A stretch of 38,180 bases of DNA, from the NCBI GenBank assembly GCA_965652575.1, contig CBFGWQ010000013.1, positions 1-38,180 of the forward strand, in the 5' to 3' direction. A model generated the notes under the pieces. It saw only the letters and a list, made by a program, of their open reading frames with translations. It ran no database searches and had not been told where the DNA came from. Below are positions 1 to 7,386 of the stretch, piece after piece. Numbering within the stretch: position 1 is the stretch's first letter; every line of letters starts with the position of its first letter. Source of the DNA: Arenibacter sp965652575 (GTDB lineage: Bacteria > Bacteroidota > Bacteroidia > Flavobacteriales > Flavobacteriaceae). The position numbers were made by a program, and so were the translations under genes.

Positions 1-120
1 TGCCTGCCTTTGTCGGGAGACAGGCGTCGAAATCAAACTTGAATTTCCTTTAAATGCCTCGTGTCCCCAGCTATCGGGATTGCCCCGAGGTAGTTTACTA
101 TTAGGTACAAGGTATTTGGC
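1..120. repeat. palindromic and heptad-like repeat patch
   Basis: This non-coding stretch holds short inverted repeats: GCCTG at 2-6 facing CAGGC at 21-25, and TCGGG at 74-78 facing CCCGA at 84-88. Its wording (read on the minus strand, a GC-rich CGGGG...CCCGATAGC string) resembles the patch at 32969-33031. Positions about 91-120 read as loose 7-bp units (GTAGTTT, ACTATTA, GGTACAA), like the tracts at 6131-6202 and 15571-15856. Positions 121-224 show nothing I can name. The resemblance is by eye only. Confidence 0.35.
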
Positions 121-224
121 GATTGTCCAAAAAATATGGTGCCCAAATTAAATTTCGGGTTTAATTATTAAAAATGACAAATTGTAAATAAAATGGAATA
201 AGAGCGTGCTTCTGGGGATTGAAA

Positions 225-683
225 TTATATTTTTCTGTTTTTTCGAAGAAAATCCAAATACTTCTCCACATCCGCTTTGGAGCCATAACCGGACATGGAT
301 GCCACTTCTTTTTCGTCAGTGCCGACCAAGCTTATAAGTGGAAAAACCCCTTTTTTGTTCCATTGCGATAATAAGGCCTTGTTATGTTGCATTTCCTCGG
401 CATTAAGAAGTGCCTTCCTTCTTGGGAGATCTACATATAGGAGTACATAGTCTTTCGCCACTTCCTTGAATTGATCCGTGTCGAACAGGTCTTTTTTTAA
501 TGCCTTACAGGGAGAGCACCAATCACTGCCGGTAAAATACATGAGAATATTGGCATTGTTTTTTTTGGCAGCTTCCCGGGCCTTGCCGTAATTCGTATGC
601 CAATCGGTTCCGTTGATATCGGCACTATTTATTTGTGCATTCATCAGAAAAGGAAACAGTAGTAGCAAGGAAATTTTTTTCAT
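225..683 (-). CDS. thioredoxin-family protein, exported
   Basis: This 152-residue protein is probably a periplasmic thiol:disulfide oxidoreductase or reductase partner. Residues 1-17 form a lipophilic signal peptide ending in NAQ. The mature part has a thioredoxin fold with the redox motif WCSPC at 55-59 and the cis-proline in GVFP near 115. The fold is close to the DsbD C-terminal or thioredoxin_7 type, in which the active site follows a short N-terminal helix. It lies 45 bp downstream of the ybaB-like gene on the same strand and may be co-transcribed. Its redox partner and substrate cannot be told from sequence. Confidence 0.85.
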   Translation of the reverse strand: MKKISLLLLFPFLMNAQINSADINGTDWHTNYGKAREAAKKNNANILMYFTGSDWCSPCKALKKDLFDTDQFKEVAKDYVLLYVDLPRRKALLNAEEMQHNKALLSQWNKKGVFPLISLVGTDEKEVASMSGYGSKADVEKYLDFLRKNRKI

Positions 684-728
684 TGGAGCAGCTTATGTTT
701 AATAGCGCCTGAACCGACTAATAGAAAT

Positions 729-1055
729 TTATTTCAAAAATGAGTCCATACCGGGAATGTTGGGCATTCCTTCCTTGGCAACCGAGGCCAGTTCATTCTC
801 ATTAATGGTGGTGGCTTTTTCTATAGCTTTATTGAGGGTAAGGATCAAATAATCTTCCAGTTGTTCCTTGTCCTGCAAAAGACGATCATCTATGGTAATC
901 GATTTTATGGTCCTGTTGGCAGTTATGCTCACTTTTAGCAAATGATCGGGAGATTGCTCATCAAGTATCACGGTATTCATCCTTTCTTTGGTGGCCTTTA
1001 CCTTTTCTTGGGTTTCCTTCAGTTTTCCCAACATGCCCATCATATCTCCAAACAT
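729..1055 (-). CDS. YbaB/EbfC family nucleoid-associated protein
   Basis: This is a small cytoplasmic DNA-binding protein of the YbaB/EbfC family, which forms dimers and binds DNA with little sequence preference. The product is 108 residues: an N-terminal amphipathic helix (MFGDMMGMLGKLKETQ), a central beta sheet and a C-terminal helix rich in E and N, matching the family's usual length. The frame stays open to a TTG at 1085. I chose the ATG at 1055 because it gives the standard family N-terminus and because the TTG lies inside a TAATTTTG promoter element (1083-1090). In many bacteria ybaB sits near recR or dnaX; here it precedes a thioredoxin gene. Confidence 0.88.
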   Translation of the reverse strand: MFGDMMGMLGKLKETQEKVKATKERMNTVILDEQSPDHLLKVSITANRTIKSITIDDRLLQDKEQLEDYLILTLNKAIEKATTINENELASVAKEGMPNIPGMDSFLK

Positions 1056-1082
1056 AATTTTAGATTTAATAAGTTCTTTGTT

Positions 1083-1090
1083 CAAAATTA
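1083..1090 (-). promoter_or_regulatory. -7 promoter element for the YbaB gene
   Basis: On the minus strand this reads TAATTTTG, an exact match to the Bacteroidota -7 consensus TAnnTTTG. It ends 27 bp before the ATG at 1055. No convincing TTTG -33 element was seen at the usual distance. Confidence 0.45.
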
Positions 1091-1213
1091 CTAAAATGAT
1101 CGGGATATATTGAAATTAAGGTGACCGATATTCATAGGGATATCTTTTGGGATGGGCCATATAAATTATTGGATAAACCATATGATTTAATCAGGTAGGT
1201 TGCATTTAAATAT

Positions 1214-1221
1214 TATTTTTG
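1214..1221 (+). promoter_or_regulatory. -7 promoter element for the oligopeptidase gene
   Basis: TATTTTTG matches TAnnTTTG and ends 28 bp before the ATG at 1250. The nearest upstream TTG (1200-1202) is only 11 bp away, too close for a standard -33 element, so this rests on the -7 match alone. Confidence 0.4.
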
Positions 1222-1249
1222 CGGTTTCTTATAATTATATACTATAATA

Positions 1250-3310
1250 ATGCAGCGGGAATTGAAAGCTCCAAGTGCTAAAAAAATTGGAAAGCAATTA
1301 ATAATGCACAATGATGCAAGGATAGATGATTACTATTGGCTGAACGAAAGGGAAAACCCGGAGGTGATAGCTTATTTGGAACAGGAAAATACCTACTATG
1401 AGGATATGACCGCCCATACCAAGGAGCTTAAGGACAGTTTGTTCCTGGAGATGAAATCCAGGATAAAGGAAGACGATTCTTCCGTACCCTACAAGTTTAA
1501 CGGTTATTGGTATGCTACCAGATATGAGGTGGGCAAGGAGTATCCTATTTTTACCAGAAGGTTTGAAAAAGAGGATGCGGAGGAGGAAATAATGTTCAAC
1601 TGCAACACTATGGCAGAGGGGTTCGATTATTTTAACCTGGGGGGCTTGTCCATAAGTCCCAATAACGAACTGGCGGCCTTTGGGGTGGATACGGTTTCCC
1701 GTAGACAATATACCCTTCAAATAAAAAATTTGCGCACCCGGGAGATCTATGCCGATAGAATAGAGAACACCACGGGAAACGCAGTATGGGCCAATGACAA
1801 TAAAACCTTGTTCTATACCAAAAAGGATCCTGTTACGCTTAGGTCCAATAATATTTATAGGCATGTATTGGGAACAGCTCCCGAGGAGGATGAACTGGTT
1901 TTTCATGAGGATGATGAAACCTTTACCACTTTTGTATATAAAACCAAATCCAAGGAGTTTATAGTTATAGGTTCTTCCAGTACATTGACCACCGAATTCC
2001 AAATTTTAAGGGCCGATGACCCTAATGGGGAATTTAAGGTGTTTTCCAAAAGGGTTAGGGGAATGGAGTACTCCCTGACCCATTACGAAGACAATTTTTA
2101 CATACTTACCAATAGGGAAGGGGCCACCAATTTTAAATTGATGACCACCCCTGAAGACCAAACGGAATCCGAACATTGGGTAGACTTTATTCCGCACAGG
2201 GAAGAAGTATTGCTGGAGGATATTGAAATGTTCAATGGGTACTATGTGCTGTCCGAGCGCGAGAATGGCCTGAATAAGTTGAAGATCGTGCGATGGGATA
2301 CAGGGGAAAGCTATTATCTGCCCTTTGATAATGAAACCTACACGGCCTATGTAGGGACCAATCCGGATTTTGACACCGAAATTCTCAGATACGGATACAA
2401 CTCCATGACGACCCCCAGTTCCATTATCGATTTTAATATGGGGACCAAGGAAAAGGTAATAAAAAAGGAACAGGAGGTATTGGGTGGAAAATTCGAGAAA
2501 GAAAATTATGTATCCGAACGGATTTGGGCACCGGCAAGGGACGGTAAAAAAATTCCAATCTCATTGGTCTATCACAAAAACACCAAATTGGACGGTTCCT
2601 GTCCGCTACTGCAATACGCTTATGGCTCCTACGGGCATACTATAGACCCCTATTTTTCTACGGTACGCCTAAGCCTGTTGGACAGGGGATTTGTGTATGC
2701 CATAGCCCATGTTAGGGGAGGGGAATATCTGGGGCGCAAGTGGTATGAGGAAGGACGGTTACTGAACAAAATGAATACGTTTACCGATTTTATAGATTGT
2801 TCCAAATATTTGATCGAAAGAAAATATACAAGTGCCGGTCATCTATATGCTTCGGGAGGTTCCGCGGGAGGGCTTTTAATGGGGGCCATAGTAAATCTGT
2901 GCCCGGAAATATATCATGGGGTAATAGCCGCTGTGCCCTTTGTGGATGTACTTACTACCATGTTGGACGACACCATTCCCCTGACCACAGGGGAATATGA
3001 TGAATGGGGCAATCCAAACGAAAAGGAATACTATGACTATATGAAATCCTATTCGCCATATGATAATGTATCCCGGCAATTACAACCAAATTTGTTGGTC
3101 ATTACAGGATTTCACGATTCCCAGGTGCAATATTTTGAACCTGCCAAATGGGTTGCAAAACTTAGGGAACATAAAATGGACAATAATTTATTGTTGTTCA
3201 ATATTAATATGGATGCAGGTCATGGCGGAGCTTCGGGCCGATTTGAATCCTTAAGGGAAGTGGCCAAAGAATATGCATTTTTGTTAGATTTGGAGCATAA
3301 AATTCGATAA
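1250..3310 (+). CDS. ptrB: S9 family oligopeptidase B (protease II)
   Basis: This 686-residue serine peptidase belongs to the prolyl oligopeptidase (S9A) family. Such enzymes cut short peptides, and oligopeptidase B cuts after Arg or Lys. There is a short N-terminal arm, a beta-propeller over roughly residues 70-400, and an alpha/beta-hydrolase domain at the C-terminus. The catalytic triad is visible: Ser538 in GGSAGG, Asp623 in HDSQV and His658 in DAGHGG. The length equals that of E. coli protease II. No signal peptide is seen, so it is probably cytoplasmic. It stands alone between the divergent ybaB-like gene and a repeat element. A long open frame on the opposite strand (1298-2002) is a shadow. 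Confidence 0.9.
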   Translation: MQRELKAPSAKKIGKQLIMHNDARIDDYYWLNERENPEVIAYLEQENTYYEDMTAHTKELKDSLFLEMKSRIKEDDSSVPYKFNGYWYATRYEVGKEYPIFTRRFEKEDAEEEIMFNCNTMAEGFDYFNLGGLSISPNNELAAFGVDTVSRRQYTLQIKNLRTREIYADRIENTTGNAVWANDNKTLFYTKKDPVTLRSNNIYRHVLGTAPEEDELVFHEDDETFTTFVYKTKSKEFIVIGSSSTLTTEFQILRADDPNGEFKVFSKRVRGMEYSLTHYEDNFYILTNREGATNFKLMTTPEDQTESEHWVDFIPHREEVLLEDIEMFNGYYVLSERENGLNKLKIVRWDTGESYYLPFDNETYTAYVGTNPDFDTEILRYGYNSMTTPSSIIDFNMGTKEKVIKKEQEVLGGKFEKENYVSERIWAPARDGKKIPISLVYHKNTKLDGSCPLLQYAYGSYGHTIDPYFSTVRLSLLDRGFVYAIAHVRGGEYLGRKWYEEGRLLNKMNTFTDFIDCSKYLIERKYTSAGHLYASGGSAGGLLMGAIVNLCPEIYHGVIAAVPFVDVLTTMLDDTIPLTTGEYDEWGNPNEKEYYDYMKSYSPYDNVSRQLQPNLLVITGFHDSQVQYFEPAKWVAKLREHKMDNNLLLFNINMDAGHGGASGRFESLREVAKEYAFLLDLEHKIR

Positions 3311-3354
3311 TTAAAAAAAAAGACTAATTTTGTCCTATCAGTATTGACATAAAC

Positions 3355-3532
3355 TGAAGTGGTTTATACTTTTTGGATTGTAGCGAAAATTAGCAATTTT
3401 GTGTCCAGTTGAAGGCTTTTTTAATCCCGAAAGCTTTCGGGAGCATAGCAGGGCTACGGAAGGAAAAAAAGTCAAAAAAATGGATACAAAAGGGCAATTT
3501 TTTAGCCAATTTTGAAAGTTTAATCCACTTCA
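3355..3532. repeat. 178-bp imperfect palindromic element (MITE-like)
   Basis: The ends are inverted copies: TGAAGTGG at 3355-3362 and CCACTTCA at 3525-3532. Each end is followed inward by a matching AT-rich stretch with scattered mismatches. Near the middle is a perfect 16-bp palindrome, CCCGAAAGCTTTCGGG, at 3426-3441. The right arm carries about 20 bp more than the left. No reading frame is present. The outward-facing palindromic layout fits a dispersed intergenic repeat that folds as RNA or DNA, and it may also end transcription of ptrB. Copy number elsewhere cannot be judged from one window. Confidence 0.6.
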
Positions 3533-3571
3533 TTGAAAAATGTCGATAAGTTCTAAACCTAGAAACTGTTT

Positions 3572-4612
3572 ATGGAACATAAGATAAACGCTTATAACAG
3601 CCTCCTGGAACTTGTAGGAAATACCCCATTAATAAAACTAAATAAAATAGCCGCCAACTTAAATGGTAATTTTTATGCCAAGGTGGAAGGTTTCAATCCC
3701 GGTCATTCTTCTAAAGATCGTATCGCCCTCTATATTATTGAAGAGGCGGAGAGAAGGGGAATATTAAGAAAGGGGAGTACCATAATAGAAACGACTTCGG
3801 GAAATACGGGTTTTAGCATTGCCATGATCAGCATCATAAAGGGTTATGAATGTATCTTGGCGGTAAGTTCAAAATCGTCCAAGGATAAAATAGATATGTT
3901 GAGGTCTATGGGGGCCAAAGTTTATGTATGCCCGGCACACGTAAGTGCCGATGATCCTAGATCTTATTACGAGGTGGCCAAAAGACTGCACGGGGAAACG
4001 GAGGGTTCCATATATATCAATCAATATTTTAACGAGTTAAATGCCGAGGCCCATTATAAAAGTACGGGACCCGAAATTTGGGATCAGACCAACGGACATA
4101 TTACGCATTTGGTAGCCTGTAGTGGTACGGGCGGCACCATTTCAGGAACCGCAAAATATCTTAAGGAGAAAAATCCCAATATACGTGTAATCGGGGTGGA
4201 TGCCTACGGTTCCGTTCTTAAGAAATACCATGAGACCGGCGAGTTGGACACCAAAGAAATTTATCCGTACCGTATTGAAGGGCTGGGTAAAAATTTGATA
4301 CCTACCGCTACCAATTTTAGCGTAATAGATGAATTTATTAAGGTTACCGATGAAGAAAGTGCCCATACGGCGAGGGAGATATCGAGAACGGAGGGACTCT
4401 TCGTTGGGTATACCAGTGGTGCGGTAATGCAAGCGGTAAGGCAATTGGAAGAAATGGGGGAGTTTAACAAAAATAGCAATGTAGTGGTCATTTTTCCAGA
4501 TCATGGATCCAGGTATATGAGCAAGATATACAGTGACCAGTGGATGGCCGACCAGGGCTTCTTTGACAGTAAAAATGTGGAAGAACCACAGAAAGTAGAA
4601 TTTCTAAAGTAA
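3572..4612 (+). CDS. PLP-dependent cysteine synthase / CBS-like enzyme
   Basis: This 346-residue fold-type II PLP enzyme performs beta-replacement on a serine-derived substrate. The Schiff-base lysine is Lys48 in SSKDR. The substrate loop TSGNTG is near residue 72, and the phosphate-binding loop GTGGTISG is near residue 189. It matches the catalytic core of cystathionine beta-synthase and cysteine synthase and lacks C-terminal CBS domains. A terminator and then a promoter separate it from the downstream alpha-oxoamine synthase gene. Known flavobacterial sulfonolipid synthesis needs cysteate, made by an enzyme of this fold, so cysteate synthase is an alternative role suggested only by context. 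The ATG lies at the end of a 12-mer (3561-3572) that recurs at 34999-35010. Confidence 0.82.
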   Translation: MEHKINAYNSLLELVGNTPLIKLNKIAANLNGNFYAKVEGFNPGHSSKDRIALYIIEEAERRGILRKGSTIIETTSGNTGFSIAMISIIKGYECILAVSSKSSKDKIDMLRSMGAKVYVCPAHVSADDPRSYYEVAKRLHGETEGSIYINQYFNELNAEAHYKSTGPEIWDQTNGHITHLVACSGTGGTISGTAKYLKEKNPNIRVIGVDAYGSVLKKYHETGELDTKEIYPYRIEGLGKNLIPTATNFSVIDEFIKVTDEESAHTAREISRTEGLFVGYTSGAVMQAVRQLEEMGEFNKNSNVVVIFPDHGSRYMSKIYSDQWMADQGFFDSKNVEEPQKVEFLK

Positions 4613-4635
4613 AGGTTATGCAAAATTCATAATAC

Positions 4636-4672
4636 AAAAAGCAGCGGTTTATAAGTCGTTGCTTTTTATGTA
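4636..4672 (+). terminator. intrinsic terminator after the cysteine synthase-like gene
   Basis: A hairpin pairs AAAAAGCAGCG (4636-4646) with CGTTGCTTTTT (4657-4667), with one G-T wobble and a 10-base loop. The right arm ends in a T run, and TATGTATT follows. It lies 24 bp after the stop codon. Confidence 0.7.
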
Positions 4673-4681
4673 TTAAATAAG

Positions 4682-4713
4682 TTGCATATGCGTATTAAAA
4701 ATATATACTTTTG
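4682..4713 (+). promoter_or_regulatory. promoter of the alpha-oxoamine synthase gene
   Basis: TTG at 4682-4684, a 21-bp spacer and TACTTTTG at 4706-4713 match the Bacteroidota -33/-7 promoter form. Transcription would start a few bases after 4713, giving a leader of about 15-20 bases before the ATG at 4737. The promoter follows the terminator at 4636-4672, so this gene is its own transcription unit. Confidence 0.65.
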
Positions 4714-4736
4714 CAGTAATAATCAATGTAGGCTAG

Positions 4737-5996
4737 ATGAGAGATTTATTTGACAGAATTATCGAGAATAAAGGCCCTTTGGGAAAATGGGCTTCCCAGG
4801 CAGAGGGATATTTTGTGTTTCCAAAATTGGAAGGTCCTATTTCCAATAGGATGAAGTTCCAGGGAAAGGAAGTTATTACTTGGAGTATCAACGATTACTT
4901 GGGATTGGCCAATCTGCCGGAAGTGAAGAAGGTAGATGGGGAGACGGCCCTGGAGTACGGTGCCGCTTTTCCTATGGGGGCAAGAATGATGAGCGGACAT
5001 ACGGAATTTCATGAACAATTGGAGCAGGAATTGGCTGCTTTTGTCAATAAGGAATCTGCCTATTTGTTGAACTTTGGTTACCAGGGAATGGTTTCTGCCA
5101 TTGATGCATTGGTTTCCAAGGATGATATCATTGTATACGATGTTGATTCACATGCCTGTATCATAGATGGCGTGCGTTTGCATATGGGCAAGCGTTTTAC
5201 CTTTAAGCACAATGACATAGAAAGTCTTGAGAAGAACCTGGACAGGGCCGTTAAAATGGCCGAACAGACCGGAGGGGGTATATTGGTCATATCCGAAGGG
5301 GTTTTTGGCATGCGCGGAGAACAGGGCAAGCTTAAGGAAATCGTTGCTCTTAAGAAAAAATATAATTTCAGGCTGTTCGTAGATGATGCCCACGGTTTTG
5401 GAACGTTGGGCAAAACCGGGGCAGGAGCAGGGGAGGAACAGGGAATACAGGACGATATAGATGTTTATTTTGCGACTTTTGCGAAATCTATGGCAGGAAT
5501 CGGTGCCTTTTTGGCTGCAGATAAAGAGATTATAGAGTATCTTAAATACAATCTGCGATCCCAAATGTTTGCCAAATCCTTACCGATGATCTATGTAAAG
5601 GGAGCGCTTAAAAGGTTGGATATGCTGCGTACCCAGCCAGAACTCAAGGCCAAACTTTGGGAAAATGTAAATGCATTGCAGAACGGATTAAAGGAAAGGG
5701 GCTTTGATATAGGGACTACTACCAGCTGTGTTACACCGGTCTATCTTAATGGCAGTATTCCCGAAGCCATGGCGTTGGTCAAGGATTTAAGGGAGAATTT
5801 TGGTATTTTCTGTTCCATTGTAGTCTATCCCGTAATCCCTAAGGGTCTGATTTTATTGAGAATGATTCCTACGGCCACGCATACCTTGCAGGACGTATCG
5901 GAAACTTTGGAGGCCTTTTCCGTAATACGCGAGCGATTACAGAACGGTACCTATAAAAGATTGTCTGCGGCCGTAGCGGCGGCGATGGGAGAATGA
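4737..5996 (+). CDS. alpha-oxoamine synthase (SPT / cysteate acyltransferase-like)
   Basis: This 419-residue fold-type I PLP enzyme belongs to the alpha-oxoamine synthase family, which condenses an amino acid with an acyl thioester and loses CO2. Features seen are NDYLGL near residue 53, the DDAHGFG cofactor motif near residue 216, and catalytic Lys250 in TFAKSM. Length and motifs fit serine palmitoyltransferase and the related cysteate-fatty acyl transferase that starts capnine synthesis in gliding flavobacteria. 2-amino-3-ketobutyrate CoA ligase is also in the family. The neighbours, a cysteine synthase-like gene and a convergent acyltransferase gene, favour a sphingoid or sulfonolipid base. 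The exact amino-acid substrate cannot be read by eye. Confidence 0.8.
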   Translation: MRDLFDRIIENKGPLGKWASQAEGYFVFPKLEGPISNRMKFQGKEVITWSINDYLGLANLPEVKKVDGETALEYGAAFPMGARMMSGHTEFHEQLEQELAAFVNKESAYLLNFGYQGMVSAIDALVSKDDIIVYDVDSHACIIDGVRLHMGKRFTFKHNDIESLEKNLDRAVKMAEQTGGGILVISEGVFGMRGEQGKLKEIVALKKKYNFRLFVDDAHGFGTLGKTGAGAGEEQGIQDDIDVYFATFAKSMAGIGAFLAADKEIIEYLKYNLRSQMFAKSLPMIYVKGALKRLDMLRTQPELKAKLWENVNALQNGLKERGFDIGTTTSCVTPVYLNGSIPEAMALVKDLRENFGIFCSIVVYPVIPKGLILLRMIPTATHTLQDVSETLEAFSVIRERLQNGTYKRLSAAVAAAMGE

Positions 5997-6013
5997 TATT
6001 TTTTTTATATATT

Positions 6014-6053
6014 AAGAAGCCGGCTTTTTTTTAAGGCTGGCTTCTTTATTTTC
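6014..6053 (+). terminator. intrinsic terminator after the alpha-oxoamine synthase gene
   Basis: AAGAAGCCGGC (6014-6024) pairs with GCTGGCTTCTT (6036-6046) with one mismatch. The loop is T-rich, and TATTTTC follows. It begins 17 bp after the stop codon. Confidence 0.75.
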
Positions 6054-6130
6054 TATAGCTCATCTTGATTATATATAGCCACTGGGCAAAAGCCAAAGGA
6101 AAAAATCAAGAAACAGATCTTAACAACATA

Positions 6131-6202
6131 ACGAAGTGCCCAAAGCTGAACTTTGAACTAGTTTCTGCCCACTGCTACTGCTCACTTATAGACTTTAGGC
6201 TA
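6131..6202. repeat. degenerate 7-bp-periodic tract
   Basis: Read on the minus strand from the stop codon of the acyltransferase gene, the sequence falls into 6-8 bp units, most of them ending in AG: CCTAAAG, TGAGCAG, TGGGCAG, AAACTAG, TTCAAAG. On the plus strand most units begin with CT. The tract starts at the TAG stop itself. It resembles the longer tract at 15571-15856 in wording and in its position directly after a minus-strand gene. Confidence 0.5.
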
Positions 6203-7318
6203 TAGATCCTTACGATAGGTTCTTCTCCTTTTGTATATTTTAGGTCCGAAATGTTTCCATATCTGGCGAATGGCTACATTTTCTTCCAATTCAGGTGTCC
6301 TGATACATTTTTCTATACCCTTGGCCTTAAACGTCTTGTAATACTCATTGAACATTACGGCGGTAACACCCTTATTCTGGTATTCCGGAAGTACCCCTAT
6401 CAAATAAAATAGGACCTCTTTGCTATTTCTTTTAGCACTTAGTAAATGAAATATGCCAAAAGGGAATAATTTCCCCCTTGCTTTTTGCAAGGCTCTTGAA
6501 AATGAAGGCATTACAATTCCAAACGCAATCAATTTATCATTTTTATCCAAGATGAATTTGATATACTCGGGATTTATAAAACTGATGTATTTTTTTTTGA
6601 AGTATTCCTTTTGAATATCGGTGATGCGTACAAAGGAAGAAAGAGAGGAATAGGTCTCGTTGAAAAGATCGAACATTTGATCTACCCAGGGCATTACATC
6701 CTTGGTTTTCTTAAAGTTCAATTCTTTTACCCCGTAACGTTTTCTTACCAGATCGTTTGCCTTTTCAAAAAATTTGGGATCCGCATTGCTGAATGGGAAC
6801 CTGTTTTCCATGTATTCCTTTTCCTTTATGAACCCAAAACGTTCAAAATGGTCTTTGTAATAGGGGTGGTTGTACCAAGTGATCATGGTGCCTATTTCAT
6901 CAAATCCTTCCGTGAGTACCCCCACTTTGTCCAGATTGGAAAAGCCTACAGGCCCTTCCATATAGGATAATCCATGTTCTTTTCCTATTTCCGCCACCTT
7001 ATTGAAGAGTATCTCGGTAACTTCATGGTCGTCCTCAAAATCGAACCAACCGAAACGCATTTTTTTTACTTGTTGTTGGTCCACTTCCAATCTATTGATA
7101 ATGGCCGCGACCCTTCCCACAATTTTGTTGCCCCTATAGGCCAGATAGAACCGGGCATCGGCATCCTTGAACACAGGGTTCTTGTTTTTATCAAAAGAAT
7201 CCAGTTCGTCATTGATAATGGGAGGGACCCAATAGGGGGAATCCTTGTACAGGGAAAAGGGAAATTGTACGAAATCCCTAAGTTCCGATTTTGTTTTTGC
7301 TTCTTTTAGAATAACCAT
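6200..7318 (-). CDS. GNAT-type acyltransferase, bacterial ceramide synthase-like
   Basis: This 372-residue protein is about twice the length of a simple GNAT acetyltransferase. Residues about 14-75 hold the block SPYWVPP...KNPVF...YLAYRGNKIVGRVAA, a GNAT beta4-like core. A second GNAT-like block with GVLPEYQNKGV (an acyl-CoA-binding A motif) lies near residue 310. This two-lobed form recalls the family of the bacterial ceramide synthase (bCerS), which N-acylates sphingoid bases. The gene converges on the alpha-oxoamine synthase gene, which supports N-acylation of its lipid base. The GNAT assignment is firm; the ceramide or sulfonolipid substrate is inferred. Its stop codon lies at the edge of a 7-bp-periodic tract. 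Confidence 0.72.
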   Translation of the reverse strand: MVILKEAKTKSELRDFVQFPFSLYKDSPYWVPPIINDELDSFDKNKNPVFKDADARFYLAYRGNKIVGRVAAIINRLEVDQQQVKKMRFGWFDFEDDHEVTEILFNKVAEIGKEHGLSYMEGPVGFSNLDKVGVLTEGFDEIGTMITWYNHPYYKDHFERFGFIKEKEYMENRFPFSNADPKFFEKANDLVRKRYGVKELNFKKTKDVMPWVDQMFDLFNETYSSLSSFVRITDIQKEYFKKKYISFINPEYIKFILDKNDKLIAFGIVMPSFSRALQKARGKLFPFGIFHLLSAKRNSKEVLFYLIGVLPEYQNKGVTAVMFNEYYKTFKAKGIEKCIRTPELEENVAIRQIWKHFGPKIYKRRRTYRKDL

Positions 7319-7386
7319 GCCATGTTTCTTACAGGGCTCAATATTAGCAATATTAATCTATAGGAAAAAGGACAAAGGTTATTTTG

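Noticed and set aside
1298..2002. 234-codon frame opposite ptrB
   Set aside because: It is antisense to a strong gene, has no family resemblance, and is explained by codon bias of the real frame.
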